This document shows positions 16,477-24,901 of a DNA stretch of 37,723 nucleotides, in pieces. Under the pieces are notes generated by a model. It saw nothing but the letters and a program-made list of their open reading frames with translations. It was not told where the DNA came from and ran no database searches. The stretch lies in the NCBI GenBank assembly GCA_964427155.1, contig CAYRSC010000019.1, positions 1 through 37,723 on the forward strand, read 5' to 3'. Both the position numbers and the translations under genes were made by a program. Position 1 is the stretch's first letter, and the number at the start of each line of letters is the position of its first letter. The DNA comes from Desulfothermus sp964427155 (GTDB taxonomy: Bacteria; Desulfobacterota; Desulfovibrionia; Desulfovibrionales; Desulfothermaceae).

Positions 16477-19400
16477 CTGGTTCTTCCTCCTCTTCTCTCA
16501 TAAGTTCTTCAAGCCTTTTGGTCCACCTATGCAGGGAAGATGCAAACCCTTTATCCAGTAATATCTGCATCTTTTTGGAGCCCAGGAGCTTTATCTTCTC
16601 CTGATACTGACCCAGCCATCTCATTACCCTTGAGGGATGCGCCTTAATGGACTGGCTATCCCAGTATATAATCACCCTATCCTTATAAATATCTGCCCTA
16701 TCTGCCCTGAGTTTAACAAGCACGTGTTTAAATTCAAGTACAGAAAGGAGGTTTTCCACCTCCCTAGGGAGAGGTCCGAACCTATCTTTCATCTCCTCTC
16801 TCCATATCTCCAGCTCTTCAACTGCCTTACATGAAGACATCCCCTTATAATATCGCATCCTCTCATGGGGGTCCTCAACATAAGAGGGAGGGATATTAGA
16901 CTCCACAAAGATATTGAGTTGGGGGTCTACTGTTTCCTCTATTTCCTCTCCCTTTAACCTTTTTATCTCCTTTTCTAGCATCTCCATATAGAGTTCTATC
17001 CCCACCTTTGCCATATTTCCAGTCTGGGCCTCTCCAAGGAGATTCCCTGCTCCCCTCATCTTCAGGTCCTCCATTGCCACCTTAAATCCAGCACCCAAGT
17101 AATCCATCTCCAGGATAGTCTTCAGTCGCTTGATGGACTTTTCCGATAGGCTCTCTAGAGAGTCCACAAGAAAATAGGCATAGGCCTGTCTGTCTGACCT
17201 TCCCACTCTCCCCCTTAATTGATATAGCTGTCCCAGTCCAAAGAGTTGAGGTGTGTCCACAATAAGGGTATTTGCCCGGGGAAAATCCAGTCCTGCTTCA
17301 ATAATAGAGGTACACACCAGAATATCTATCTCTCCCAGGAGAAAGGAGTGGAGAGTGTCCTCTAATTCCTTTTCTTTCATCTGTCCATGGGCGATGGCCA
17401 CCCTGGCCTGGGGCAGGATAGACCTGATAAAGCTGGCCCTGGCCTCAAGGCCCTTTATCCTGTTATATACCCAAAATACCTGTCCATCCCTTTCCATCTC
17501 CCGCTTTATTATATTCTTTATCTCCTCCCTATCCCTCTCAATAATAGAGGTCTCTACAGGCCTCCTGTCCTCTGGTGGGGTCTCTATTACGCTCAAGTCT
17601 CTTATCCCCGCCAGAGAGAGCTGAAGGGTCCTGGGGATGGGGGTGGCACTTAGGGTGAGTACGTCCACATTCTTTCTTATTTGTTTTAGCTTTTCCTTTT
17701 GTCTCACTCCAAATCTCTGTTCCTCATCCAGTATTATGAGCCCCAATCGGGGGATGTTTATGTCCCTTGAGAGTAGTCTGTGCGTCCCTATGATTATGTC
17801 CACGAGGCCCTGACTAATGTCTTTTATTATCTTTTTTTGACGGGAGGCTGGGACAAAGCGGCTTAGCATACATATCCCCACCCCAAAGGGCTCCATACGG
17901 GCCTTGAAGTTTCTAAAGTGTTGTTCTGCAAGCACTGTGGTGGGACATAAGAGCACCACCTGACGTCCTGCACATACTGCCCTGTATGCCGCTCTCATTG
18001 CCACTTCTGTCTTTCCAAACCCTGCATCTCCACATACCAGTCTGTCCATTGGCACATCCCTGTCCATATCCGCTAGGACCTGAGAGATGGCCTGTTCCTG
18101 GTCAGGTGTTTCTTCATAGGGAAATGTGGCCTCAAATTCCCTGAAGTCCTCATCCAAGGGGGGGTAGGTGAATCCTTTTGTTACCTTTCTGAGGGCATAC
18201 ATCTCTACAATGTCCTGGGCAATGGTCTCTATGGCCTTTTTTACCCTTTCTTTTGTGAGGTTCCACCTGGAGGAGCCCAATCTGTCTAGGGGAGGAGAGA
18301 TGTTTTCAGGCCCCTGGTATTTTTGGATGAGGTTTAATTTATCCACTGGAACAAAGAGGGTATCTCCTCCAGCATATTCTATCTCCAGATAGTCATTGGT
18401 GATACCTTCGGTGGTGAGCCTTGTGAGGGATTTGAACCTCCCTATGCCATAGTCCTTGTGGACCAGAAGTTCCCCCCTTTTTATTTCCTGAATATCTTCT
18501 ATACCCTTCTCCCGTGGGGGACGGCTTTTTTTTGAGGCCTTTTCCCTGGGGAGAATTATGTTCTCCGGGAGGATAACCACCTCGTTCCATTGGAGATAAA
18601 ATCCAGAAGAGAGAGAAGATAGGGCGGTGAATACCCCTTTTTTCTTCAGGGAAAGGGGAGAGATAGATGCCGTGGGAAGCTCCTCTTCATAGGAGCTTAG
18701 GAGCTTGAAGAAGCGTTCCCTGGATCTTGCGGACTTAAAGGTGAGGATAAGTTGATTTTTGGTGTTGGTCCATTTTTTTAATAGGGAAATAAGGGAGGAG
18801 AGAGGGCGTTTCTTTTCTTCTGGCCTCCAGAAGAGGTCTGAATGGGAGTGATAGACTGTCTCGGGAAGTGAGAGTGTGTCTCCTGGAGATGTTAAGGAAG
18901 TAAACAAGACATGGGCCTTCTCAATCCATATCTTTTTGGCTAGGGAGGCAGACTGGACCATCCTGGAGATGGGAGGGGGGCTAGGAAGACCTTCACCACA
19001 TAGCCTCCTCTCCCACTCTTCTCTTTCCTCCTCCAATCGTCTCCTGCATATCTCAGGTTCTACTATAAAGAATACCGTCTCAGTGGGAAGCCATTTATCC
19101 AGCGTAACACATCCATTGTAATAGATGCCAGGATAGGGGGGAGGGCTTGAGGTCTCCACTGACCCTTTAAGGTGAAAGAGGTACTCTTTAGAGATCTCTC
19201 CTGTTTTCCACAGGTGTTCCCAGAGGGTCTGGGCCCCTTTTATATAATCCTCTTCCAGCACGCAAGGGGAGATGGGTAGCAACACACATTCACTTAACTC
19301 CTCTTTAGAACGTTGCGTGGAGGGGTTAAATGTCCTTATGCTTTCAATAATATCCCCAAAAAATTCCAGTCGCAGGGGGGAATTATAACCAGGTGGAAAT

Positions 19401-19924
19401 ACGTCAAGCACATCTCCTCTTCTGGATACCTCTCCAGGAAGGGTGGTTAATTTTACCCGGTTATATCCCCATCTTATTAGGATTTGTGTGATTTCTTCCG
19501 GTGAGACCTCGTCCATTGGGGAAAGGTAGAGAAATAGGGAATCTAGGAGGGAGGGTGGGGGCCAAAAGGGTAGAAGGTTGTCAATGGTAGAAAAAAACAC
19601 CAGGGGTTTTGGGGCCTCTTTAAGGGTAAAGAGGGATGCCCATCTCATATGCCAGTGGGTGTTCTCCAGTGAGCCAGGTCCATAGGGAGGCAGGGCTATC
19701 CACCTGTTTTCCCAGAAATATTTCCCCTTTAGTCCCAGTACCTCTCCCAGGGAGGAAAAGGTCCTGAGATGGGAGGATTCAGGGAAGAATACGGCTACAC
19801 TCTTTCCCTCCTCCAGATACCCCCGGGCCAGATACGCACACGTACCCAACCCTGCCCTGGAGACAGAGATTGTCCTGGAGGTGTTATTAAAAAGCGTCTT
19901 TTTTATCTCTTGGGGAAAAAACAA
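16457..19924 (-). CDS. mfd: Transcription-repair coupling factor Mfd
   Basis: This 1155-residue ATPase removes RNA polymerase stalled at lesions and recruits UvrA. The domains come in standard order. A UvrB-like N-terminal module is followed by the RNA-polymerase-interacting domain around ELLVHKDYGIGRFKSLTRL and FVPVDKLNLIQKY. The RecG-like helicase follows, with GDAGFGKTE (Walker A), ILDEEQRFGVRQKEKLK (DEEQ box), TLSATPIPRTLQLS and QLRGRVGRSDRQAYAYFL. The C-terminal UvrA-binding domain closes it. The start is a TTG with AAGGA about 10 nt upstream; no in-frame ATG fits better. It is the first gene of the operon that runs to glyS, downstream of the promoter near 20000. Confidence 0.97.
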   Translation of the reverse strand: MFFPQEIKKTLFNNTSRTISVSRAGLGTCAYLARGYLEEGKSVAVFFPESSHLRTFSSLGEVLGLKGKYFWENRWIALPPYGPGSLENTHWHMRWASLFTLKEAPKPLVFFSTIDNLLPFWPPPSLLDSLFLYLSPMDEVSPEEITQILIRWGYNRVKLTTLPGEVSRRGDVLDVFPPGYNSPLRLEFFGDIIESIRTFNPSTQRSKEELSECVLLPISPCVLEEDYIKGAQTLWEHLWKTGEISKEYLFHLKGSVETSSPPPYPGIYYNGCVTLDKWLPTETVFFIVEPEICRRRLEEEREEWERRLCGEGLPSPPPISRMVQSASLAKKIWIEKAHVLFTSLTSPGDTLSLPETVYHSHSDLFWRPEEKKRPLSSLISLLKKWTNTKNQLILTFKSARSRERFFKLLSSYEEELPTASISPLSLKKKGVFTALSSLSSGFYLQWNEVVILPENIILPREKASKKSRPPREKGIEDIQEIKRGELLVHKDYGIGRFKSLTRLTTEGITNDYLEIEYAGGDTLFVPVDKLNLIQKYQGPENISPPLDRLGSSRWNLTKERVKKAIETIAQDIVEMYALRKVTKGFTYPPLDEDFREFEATFPYEETPDQEQAISQVLADMDRDVPMDRLVCGDAGFGKTEVAMRAAYRAVCAGRQVVLLCPTTVLAEQHFRNFKARMEPFGVGICMLSRFVPASRQKKIIKDISQGLVDIIIGTHRLLSRDINIPRLGLIILDEEQRFGVRQKEKLKQIRKNVDVLTLSATPIPRTLQLSLAGIRDLSVIETPPEDRRPVETSIIERDREEIKNIIKREMERDGQVFWVYNRIKGLEARASFIRSILPQARVAIAHGQMKEKELEDTLHSFLLGEIDILVCTSIIEAGLDFPRANTLIVDTPQLFGLGQLYQLRGRVGRSDRQAYAYFLVDSLESLSEKSIKRLKTILEMDYLGAGFKVAMEDLKMRGAGNLLGEAQTGNMAKVGIELYMEMLEKEIKRLKGEEIEETVDPQLNIFVESNIPPSYVEDPHERMRYYKGMSSCKAVEELEIWREEMKDRFGPLPREVENLLSVLEFKHVLVKLRADRADIYKDRVIIYWDSQSIKAHPSRVMRWLGQYQEKIKLLGSKKMQILLDKGFASSLHRWTKRLEELMREEEEEPDETQVA

Positions 19925-19986
19925 GAAACAGAATCCTTACATCATAAGGTTATAAAATCGCCTGAACCACGGTCTGGATGATAGGG

Positions 19987-20015
19987 ATATTAAATCTTTC
20001 TTGTATGCTTATCAA
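19987..20015 (-). promoter_or_regulatory. Sigma70-type promoter for the mfd operon
   Basis: On the minus strand, TTGATA (20015-20010) and TAATAT (19992-19987) are separated by exactly 17 bp. They lie about 60 bp upstream of the mfd TTG start, in the gap after the ThrRS-editing gene. Five of six bases match consensus in each hexamer. Predicted initiation is near 19980. Confidence 0.6.
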
Positions 20016-20033
20016 TTTAAAAATTGGCCCTAA

Positions 20034-20447
20034 CTATGTGAGGTCCTTAAAGACCTTTGCCAAGGACTCTCCTGCCACACTCATGGTCCATGCGTTCAAC
20101 CATCCAAAGGGGGTTTCCAGGACCTCATATTTCACTCCCTCTAATCGTCTCTTTATTTCCTTAATAATCTCCCTGGCTATCTCTGGATCTGACTTGCTGG
20201 TGGATAGATGATTAAAGGAATGCAATACTATCTTTTTTGTCCCAAATTTGTTTGCGAGCCACTTGATATTTTTGAGTGCCTTATTTAAAACCTTTTTCTG
20301 TCGTTCCTCATCCTCCTTCTCCACATGATAAAATATCACCACTGCATTGGTTGTCTCTATGGGAGAGGGATGGGGCTCTGCCTCAGAGATGGTTTGTTTG
20401 AAGGGGGAGGAGGAGAAAAGAGGACAGTAAAACATAAGTAATTTCAT
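20034..20447 (-). CDS. Standalone ThrRS editing-domain-like protein (archaeal type)
   Basis: This 137-residue protein resembles the N-terminal editing domain of archaeal threonyl-tRNA synthetase (PF08915-like, a DTD-type fold that removes Ser from tRNA-Thr), but it stands alone. Recognisable parts are VVIFYHVEKEDEE, the KALKNIKWLANKFGTKKIVL helix-strand unit, the HSFNHLSTSK loop with the conserved His, and the end PFGWLNAWTMSVAGESLAKVF. In archaeal enzymes the segment after PFG carries a functional Lys; here there is Leu-Asn, so the same chemistry is not assured. The frame opens at 20468, but AAGGAGG lies just before the ATG at 20447, so that start is used. It is divergent from the small gene at 20494. 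Confidence 0.75.
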   Translation of the reverse strand: MKLLMFYCPLFSSSPFKQTISEAEPHPSPIETTNAVVIFYHVEKEDEERQKKVLNKALKNIKWLANKFGTKKIVLHSFNHLSTSKSDPEIAREIIKEIKRRLEGVKYEVLETPFGWLNAWTMSVAGESLAKVFKDLT

Positions 20448-20493
20448 GTAAAACCTCCTTTTTAACATATACTTATAAGCAGGTGAAGATAAT

Positions 20494-20667
20494 ATGAGCA
20501 GAAAGGAAGCCCCTGTAAAGCAAAATGTATATACCTGCCAGGAGTACAGGGAAGAGATGATATTGCTGGCTCTTAGACAGAGGCTGGAGCGCCATAACCT
20601 CTCGCCAGAAGAGAGGCGAGAGATAGAGCAACAGATAAAAGAGATAGAAGAGAAGATGGGCCTTTGA
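20494..20667 (+). CDS. Small conserved-looking protein of unknown function (57 aa)
   Basis: This is a short ORF, ATG at 20494 to TGA at 20667, with AGGTGA 7 nt before the start. The product begins MSRKEAPVKQNVYTCQEYRE and continues with a charged helical half (EEMILLALRQRLERHNLSP...EIEQQIKEIEEKMGL). A CxEYREEM-LLALR-type signature followed by an acidic/basic helix is, as I recall, found in small hypothetical proteins of sulfate reducers. There are no membrane segments. The function is unknown; a single Cys is present. It is divergent from the ThrRS-editing gene and lies 92 bp before the radical SAM gene. Confidence 0.7.
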   Translation: MSRKEAPVKQNVYTCQEYREEMILLALRQRLERHNLSPEERREIEQQIKEIEEKMGL

Positions 20668-20676
20668 TGCTCTCAT

Positions 20677-20702
20677 CCCCATAGGACCTTTCCTATCAGG
20701 GG
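20677..20702 (+). other. Hairpin in the leader of the radical SAM gene
   Basis: CCCCATAGGA (20677-20686) pairs with TCCTAT plus GGGG (20691-20702), with a CCTT loop and a two-base CA bulge. It lies between the small gene and the B12-radical SAM gene. No T-run follows, so it is not a standard terminator. It may be an RNA structure in the leader. Confidence 0.4.
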
Positions 20703-20759
20703 AGGATGTATAAATCAACTCCCCTTGTCTTACAAAAAACAGAGACGCAAGGAGCCTTC

Positions 20760-22361
20760 ATGAAGATAGCCCTTATTGCCCCCCCTTACCCCCTGGAGGA
20801 ATATCCATCTCCTCCCTTAGGGATATGTTATGTTGCTGCTGCCTGTGAAGAGGCAGGGTGGGATGTGGAGGTGTGGGATTTTATTGTCCAATCCCATGGG
20901 GACGAGAAACTTAAATCCCTTGTGGAGACATCTCAACCCCATGTGGTGGGAGCCACCTCTGTGACCATGAATTTTTTATCTGCCCAGAATATATTGAGGA
21001 AGATAAAAGGATTAGCCCCTGAGGTAACTACTATAATGGGTGGTCCCCATGTATCATTTGCCATATACGATACTCTCAAGAAATATCCCCATATAGATGT
21101 ACTGGTGATTGGAGAGGGGGAAGAGACCATTAAGGAACTTTTGTCCCATATCCATGAGCCTAAATTCTGGAGACATATCCCGGGATTGGCCTTTAGACAA
21201 GGGGAAGAGATAGTTATCACTGCTCCCCGCCCCCTGTTGGAGGACATCACCTCCCTGCCCTTACCTGCCAGACATTTACTACCACTGACTCGCTATCTTG
21301 CCCTGGGTTTTCCAGTGAGCCTTACCACCAGCAGGGGATGTCCAAACCAGTGCATATTCTGTCAGGGAAGGAGACTGGTTGGGCCTCGTCCCAGGTATCG
21401 CTCTACAGGCTCAGTGATAGAGGAGATAGAGTATCTCCTTTCCTTGGGATTTATGAGGATAAATTTTGCTGACGATTTTTTCACCTTTCGCCGGCAGAGG
21501 GTGGTGGAGATATGTGAGGCCATAAAGAGGAGGGGTCTTAAGTTTAACTGGAGTGCCTTTGCCAGGGTGGATTCTGTGGATAGGGAACTCTTGGAGATAA
21601 TGGTGGAGGCAGGATGTGACAGTATAAGCTTTGGTGTGGAATCGGGAAATGAAGAGATGCTCAGGAGGATTAAGAAGAGAATAAGGGTATCTCAGGTGAT
21701 AGAGGCCGCTAGGTTGTGCACCCAGGTTGGAATGAGGTGTCTGGTTTCCTTTATTGTGGGGTTACCTGGGGAAAACCCTCAGACCTTAAGAGACACTGAG
21801 CGCCTGGCCCATACCCTGGAGGAGATGGGGATTGAATATGGATATCACTTCCTGGCACCCTTTCCTGGCACCACTGTGAGGGAGGAGATAGACCAATACG
21901 ACCTGGAGATACTGACTAATGATTGGGACCTTTATGATGCAAATAGAGCCATTGTGGCAACATCCTCTCTTTCACCCCAGGAGATGGAGGAATTTGTGAG
22001 GAGATATGAGGAGGGAATTGCCCAGGCAGAGAGGGAGATGGAAGAGAGGTACAGGCATGGCCAATGTACTCCCCTGGAGAGGTTTCACCTGGAGGGGAGG
22101 ATGAGGACCCAGGTGATCTTTAGGCTTTTGCGGGATGACCTTATAGAGAAGATGGGTAGAGTATGTGATGAATCTATCCATTTAAGCCCCCTGGATGTAC
22201 TCATCTCAAGGATATCTCCTGAATTTTCTTATCCCACCCTTTTTGTGAAGCAGGTAATTAAGGACCTCTATGATAAGGGACTCTTGGGGATCCAGCGTGA
22301 GGGAAGGCAGGTGCGCTGGTACTGGAGAGACAATGAGGAATATCTTCAGGCAAGAGGTTAA
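20760..22361 (+). CDS. B12-binding radical SAM protein of unknown substrate
   Basis: This is a 533-residue protein. Residues 1 to about 130 form a cobalamin-binding-like domain (IALIAPPYPLEEYPSPPLG, TIMGGPHVSF, VLVIGEGEETIKEL). The radical SAM core follows, with the [4Fe-4S] cysteines Cys194, Cys198 and Cys201 in SRGCPNQCIFCQG. Later core motifs include INFADDFFTF, SISFGVESGNEEMLRRI and VSFIVGLPGE. A C-terminal region of about 130 residues is helical and ends in a winged-helix-like segment. The family includes methylases and ring-forming enzymes; the substrate is not predictable. AAGGAG lies 6-7 nt before the ATG at 20760; the 18 extra upstream codons lack a ribosome site. Confidence 0.88.
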   Translation: MKIALIAPPYPLEEYPSPPLGICYVAAACEEAGWDVEVWDFIVQSHGDEKLKSLVETSQPHVVGATSVTMNFLSAQNILRKIKGLAPEVTTIMGGPHVSFAIYDTLKKYPHIDVLVIGEGEETIKELLSHIHEPKFWRHIPGLAFRQGEEIVITAPRPLLEDITSLPLPARHLLPLTRYLALGFPVSLTTSRGCPNQCIFCQGRRLVGPRPRYRSTGSVIEEIEYLLSLGFMRINFADDFFTFRRQRVVEICEAIKRRGLKFNWSAFARVDSVDRELLEIMVEAGCDSISFGVESGNEEMLRRIKKRIRVSQVIEAARLCTQVGMRCLVSFIVGLPGENPQTLRDTERLAHTLEEMGIEYGYHFLAPFPGTTVREEIDQYDLEILTNDWDLYDANRAIVATSSLSPQEMEEFVRRYEEGIAQAEREMEERYRHGQCTPLERFHLEGRMRTQVIFRLLRDDLIEKMGRVCDESIHLSPLDVLISRISPEFSYPTLFVKQVIKDLYDKGLLGIQREGRQVRWYWRDNEEYLQARG

Positions 22362-22368
22362 ATGTCTC

Positions 22369-22397
22369 TTGAATTTTTTTGACTTATCATCTAAATG
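22369..22397 (+). promoter_or_regulatory. Possible promoter of tRNA-Pro
   Basis: TTGAAT (22369-22374) and TAAATG (22392-22397) are 17 bp apart and end 8 bp before the tRNA 5' end, the expected geometry for a tRNA gene. The -10 hexamer is only a fair match. Confidence 0.4.
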
Positions 22398-22405
22398 TAG
22401 CCTTG

Positions 22406-22480
22406 CGGGATGTGGCTCAGTCTGGCTAGAGCGCAGCGTTCGGGACGCTGAGGCCGTGGGTTCGAATCCCACCATCCCGA
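22406..22480 (+). tRNA. tRNA-Pro (anticodon CGG)
   Basis: A full cloverleaf folds by eye: acceptor CGGGATG/CATCCCG, D-stem GCTC/GAGC, anticodon stem CAGCG/CGCTG with loop TTCGGGA, and T-stem GTGGG/CCCAC around TTCGAAT, with discriminator A. The length is 75 nt with no encoded CCA. It stands between the radical SAM gene and pncA, and may share a transcript with the latter. Confidence 0.97.
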
Positions 22481-22507
22481 TGACCTTTATTTATAGGGAG
22501 GCGAGAG

Positions 22508-23071
22508 GTGGAGACCTTTTTGTTTAAGCAGGGGGATGCATTACTTATAGTAGATGTCCAGGTGGATTTTTGTCCAGGGGGTAGCCTTCCAATCCCTGGA
22601 GGAGATGAGGTAGTGCCTGTGATAAATTCCATGATACACCAGGCGCGAGAGCGGGATATTTTGGTTATTTACTCCCGGGACTTTCATCCCACCCTTCATC
22701 CCAGTTTTAAGGAAAATGGGGGTATCTGGCCGGTGCATTGTGTGCAAGATACGCCTGGGGCACAGTTTCATCCAGAACTGGTGATATTGCCTGATCCTGT
22801 GGTGGTAAGTAAGGGTACCCGTTTTGATAAGGAACAATATTCTGCCTTTGATGAGACAGGGCTTGATGCCCTTTTGAGGAGAGAGGGTATAAAGCGGGTC
22901 TGGGTGGTAGGTCTGGCCCTGGATGTTTGTGTAAAGGAAACCGCCTTGGATGCCAAGGAGAAGGGGTTTGATGTGGTGGTATATCTGCCTGGGTGTAGGG
23001 CAGTGACCCCTGGAGGGAGAAAAGAGTCTCTCTCTATCATGAAAGAGAAGGGGATAGAGATTCAGGGCTAG
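22508..23071 (+). CDS. pncA: Nicotinamidase (isochorismatase-like hydrolase)
   Basis: This 187-residue enzyme would deamidate nicotinamide to nicotinate. The catalytic triad is visible: Asp16 in LLIVDVQVDFCPGGSLP, Lys102 in VVSKGT, and Cys141 in GLALDVCVKETALDA. The metal ligands Asp58, His60, His64 and His77 are in place (SRDFHPTLHPSF, WPVHCVQ), including the WPxHC signature of true nicotinamidases. The start is GTG, with GGGAGG about 8 nt upstream. It precedes pncB by 45 bp, so the two consecutive steps of NAD salvage are encoded together. Confidence 0.95.
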   Translation: METFLFKQGDALLIVDVQVDFCPGGSLPIPGGDEVVPVINSMIHQARERDILVIYSRDFHPTLHPSFKENGGIWPVHCVQDTPGAQFHPELVILPDPVVVSKGTRFDKEQYSAFDETGLDALLRREGIKRVWVVGLALDVCVKETALDAKEKGFDVVVYLPGCRAVTPGGRKESLSIMKEKGIEIQG

Positions 23072-23116
23072 CTATCTTCTACCAGAAATTAATTTACCAA
23101 TCCTGGAGTTAAGTTA

Positions 23117-24451
23117 ATGAGACCTTGTGGCGGATTTTCATCTCTGTTTGTGGACCTCTATGAGCTTACCATGGCCCAGGCCTATTTTTTTGAAGGGCTG
23201 GAGGGAGAAGCTGTCTTTAGTGTATTTGTTCGGAGGCTACCTGAGAACAGGAATTTTCTTATATCCTGCGGATTAGAACAGGTCCTTTGTTTCCTAGAAG
23301 GGGCCTGTTTTTCCTCTGAGGAGATAGATTATCTCTATGGACTTGGCCTTTTTAAGGATGAATTTCTGGACTGGCTCAGGTCTTTTTCCTTTACAGGAGA
23401 TGTATATGCCCTGCCAGAGGGTACAGTTTTTTTTGAGAATGAGCCAGTACTAGAGGTGGTGGCACCGGTGGCCCAGGCCCAGCTCCTGGAGACCTATATC
23501 TTAAATCAGCTCCAGTTTCAGATCCTTATAGCCACAAAAGGCGCCAGAATAACCTTAAGTAGCAGAGACAGGAAGGTGGTTGATTTTGGATGCAGGCGTG
23601 CCCACGGTACTGATGCAGGCATAAAGGCGGCAAGGGCATTTTATGTGGGAGGGGTGCAGGCCACCAGTAATGTACTTGCGGGGAAGATATATAATATCCC
23701 TGTAACAGGGACCATGGCCCATAGTTACATCCAGGTTCATGGGAAAGAGCTAGAGGCCTTTAAGAGGTTTTCCTCCCTCTATCCAGAGACCATATTGTTG
23801 ATAGATACCTATTCCATTGAGGAAGGGGTAAGGAGGGTAATAGAGCTCGCCAATATCCTGGGAAAGGACTTCAAGGTGAGGGGAGTAAGGATTGACTCCA
23901 GTGACCTTACAGAGGTCTCCAGGATGGTGAGAAAGATGTTGGACGAGGCGGGATTATATCAATTAAAGATATTTGTGAGTGGGGGGCTTGATGAATATTC
24001 CATTGCGGAGATAGTAAGTAATAATGTCCCTATAGATGGATTTGGCATAGGTACCAAATCCATTGTATCCTCTGACTGTCCTTATTTAGATATAGTATAT
24101 AAATTGGTGCAGTATGAGGGGATGGGAAAACTCAAGACATCTGCAGAGAAGACTACCATCCCATTTCAGAAACAGGTATTTCGCTATGTGGAGGATGGCT
24201 TATATACCCACGATGTACTTGCCATCCACTCTGAGATATTACCGGGCAATCCCCTTATAAAGCCTGTAATGAGAGGTGGCAAACGCCTCTCTCCTCCAGA
24301 GGAACTCTCCCTTATACGTGATAGATGCCAGGAGGAGATAAAGAGATTGCCTCCCCACCTTCTTTCCCTCTCTAAGAGCAAAGAACCCTATCCTGTAAGA
24401 TTGAGTAAGGTCCTGGAAGAATCCTTTAACCAGATGAGACAGCTAAATTGA
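23117..24451 (+). CDS. pncB: Nicotinate phosphoribosyltransferase
   Basis: This is a 444-residue enzyme joining nicotinate to PRPP to give nicotinate mononucleotide. Family features include SLFVDLYELTMAQAYF at the N-terminus, VFSVFVRRLPENRNFLISCG, and DFGCRRAHGTDAGIKAARAF. The catalytic histidine segment TGTMAHSYIQ follows, then LLIDTYSIEEGVRRV, RGVRIDSSDL and FVSGGLDEYSI with the phosphate-binding DGFGIGT. The length and motifs fit the shorter bacterial/archaeal type. Its TGA is followed by the archease gene after 2 bp. With pncA upstream it forms the salvage pair. Confidence 0.96.
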   Translation: MRPCGGFSSLFVDLYELTMAQAYFFEGLEGEAVFSVFVRRLPENRNFLISCGLEQVLCFLEGACFSSEEIDYLYGLGLFKDEFLDWLRSFSFTGDVYALPEGTVFFENEPVLEVVAPVAQAQLLETYILNQLQFQILIATKGARITLSSRDRKVVDFGCRRAHGTDAGIKAARAFYVGGVQATSNVLAGKIYNIPVTGTMAHSYIQVHGKELEAFKRFSSLYPETILLIDTYSIEEGVRRVIELANILGKDFKVRGVRIDSSDLTEVSRMVRKMLDEAGLYQLKIFVSGGLDEYSIAEIVSNNVPIDGFGIGTKSIVSSDCPYLDIVYKLVQYEGMGKLKTSAEKTTIPFQKQVFRYVEDGLYTHDVLAIHSEILPGNPLIKPVMRGGKRLSPPEELSLIRDRCQEEIKRLPPHLLSLSKSKEPYPVRLSKVLEESFNQMRQLN

Positions 24452-24453
24452 CC

Positions 24454-24888
24454 ATGATGGAGGAAGGTTTTGAGACCTTTGAACATGGGGCCGATATAGG
24501 GATACGAGGTTATTCCTCCACTGTGGAGGGCTCCTTTTGTCAGTGTTTAAGGGCCATGTCTTCTCAGATGATAGATGGGGAGATGCCCCAGGGGATGAGG
24601 TGGGATGTGAGGATAGAGGTGGAGTTATATGCACAGGACCTTACCTCTCTCTTGTTGAAGTGGCTAAATAGCCTTCTGGCAGAGGGAGATATCCATGGGG
24701 CTGTGTTCTGGGAATGCCATATAACAATATCCCTCCAGGAGGAGCCCCTTTGCTTGAGGGGTGAGGTGTATGGGACCTCTCTGGGTTTTCTGGAGAGGGG
24801 AGTGGAGGTAAAGGGTGCCACCTATACTGAGGCAGGGGTGTTTCTCCACCAGGGGCGATGGGTGGCCCAATGTGTGATAGACATGTAG
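24454..24888 (+). CDS. Archease-family protein
   Basis: This 144-residue protein matches archease: the N-terminal FETFEHGADIGIRGYS (usually FEHTADIGI), the middle AQDLTSLLLKWLNSLL, and the end VKGATYTEAGVFLHQGRWVAQCVIDM with the terminal acidic residue and hydrophobic Ile-Asp. Archease stimulates RtcB-type RNA ligase by helping guanylylation and metal loading. No rtcB is in the window. A TTG at 24448 overlapping the pncB stop is possible, but the ATG at 24454 (or 24457) is more reasonable; no clear Shine-Dalgarno is seen, so coupling to pncB is likely. It sits within the NAD salvage row. Confidence 0.85.
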   Translation: MMEEGFETFEHGADIGIRGYSSTVEGSFCQCLRAMSSQMIDGEMPQGMRWDVRIEVELYAQDLTSLLLKWLNSLLAEGDIHGAVFWECHITISLQEEPLCLRGEVYGTSLGFLERGVEVKGATYTEAGVFLHQGRWVAQCVIDM

Positions 24889-24901
24889 GGGAGGAGAGGT
24901 C

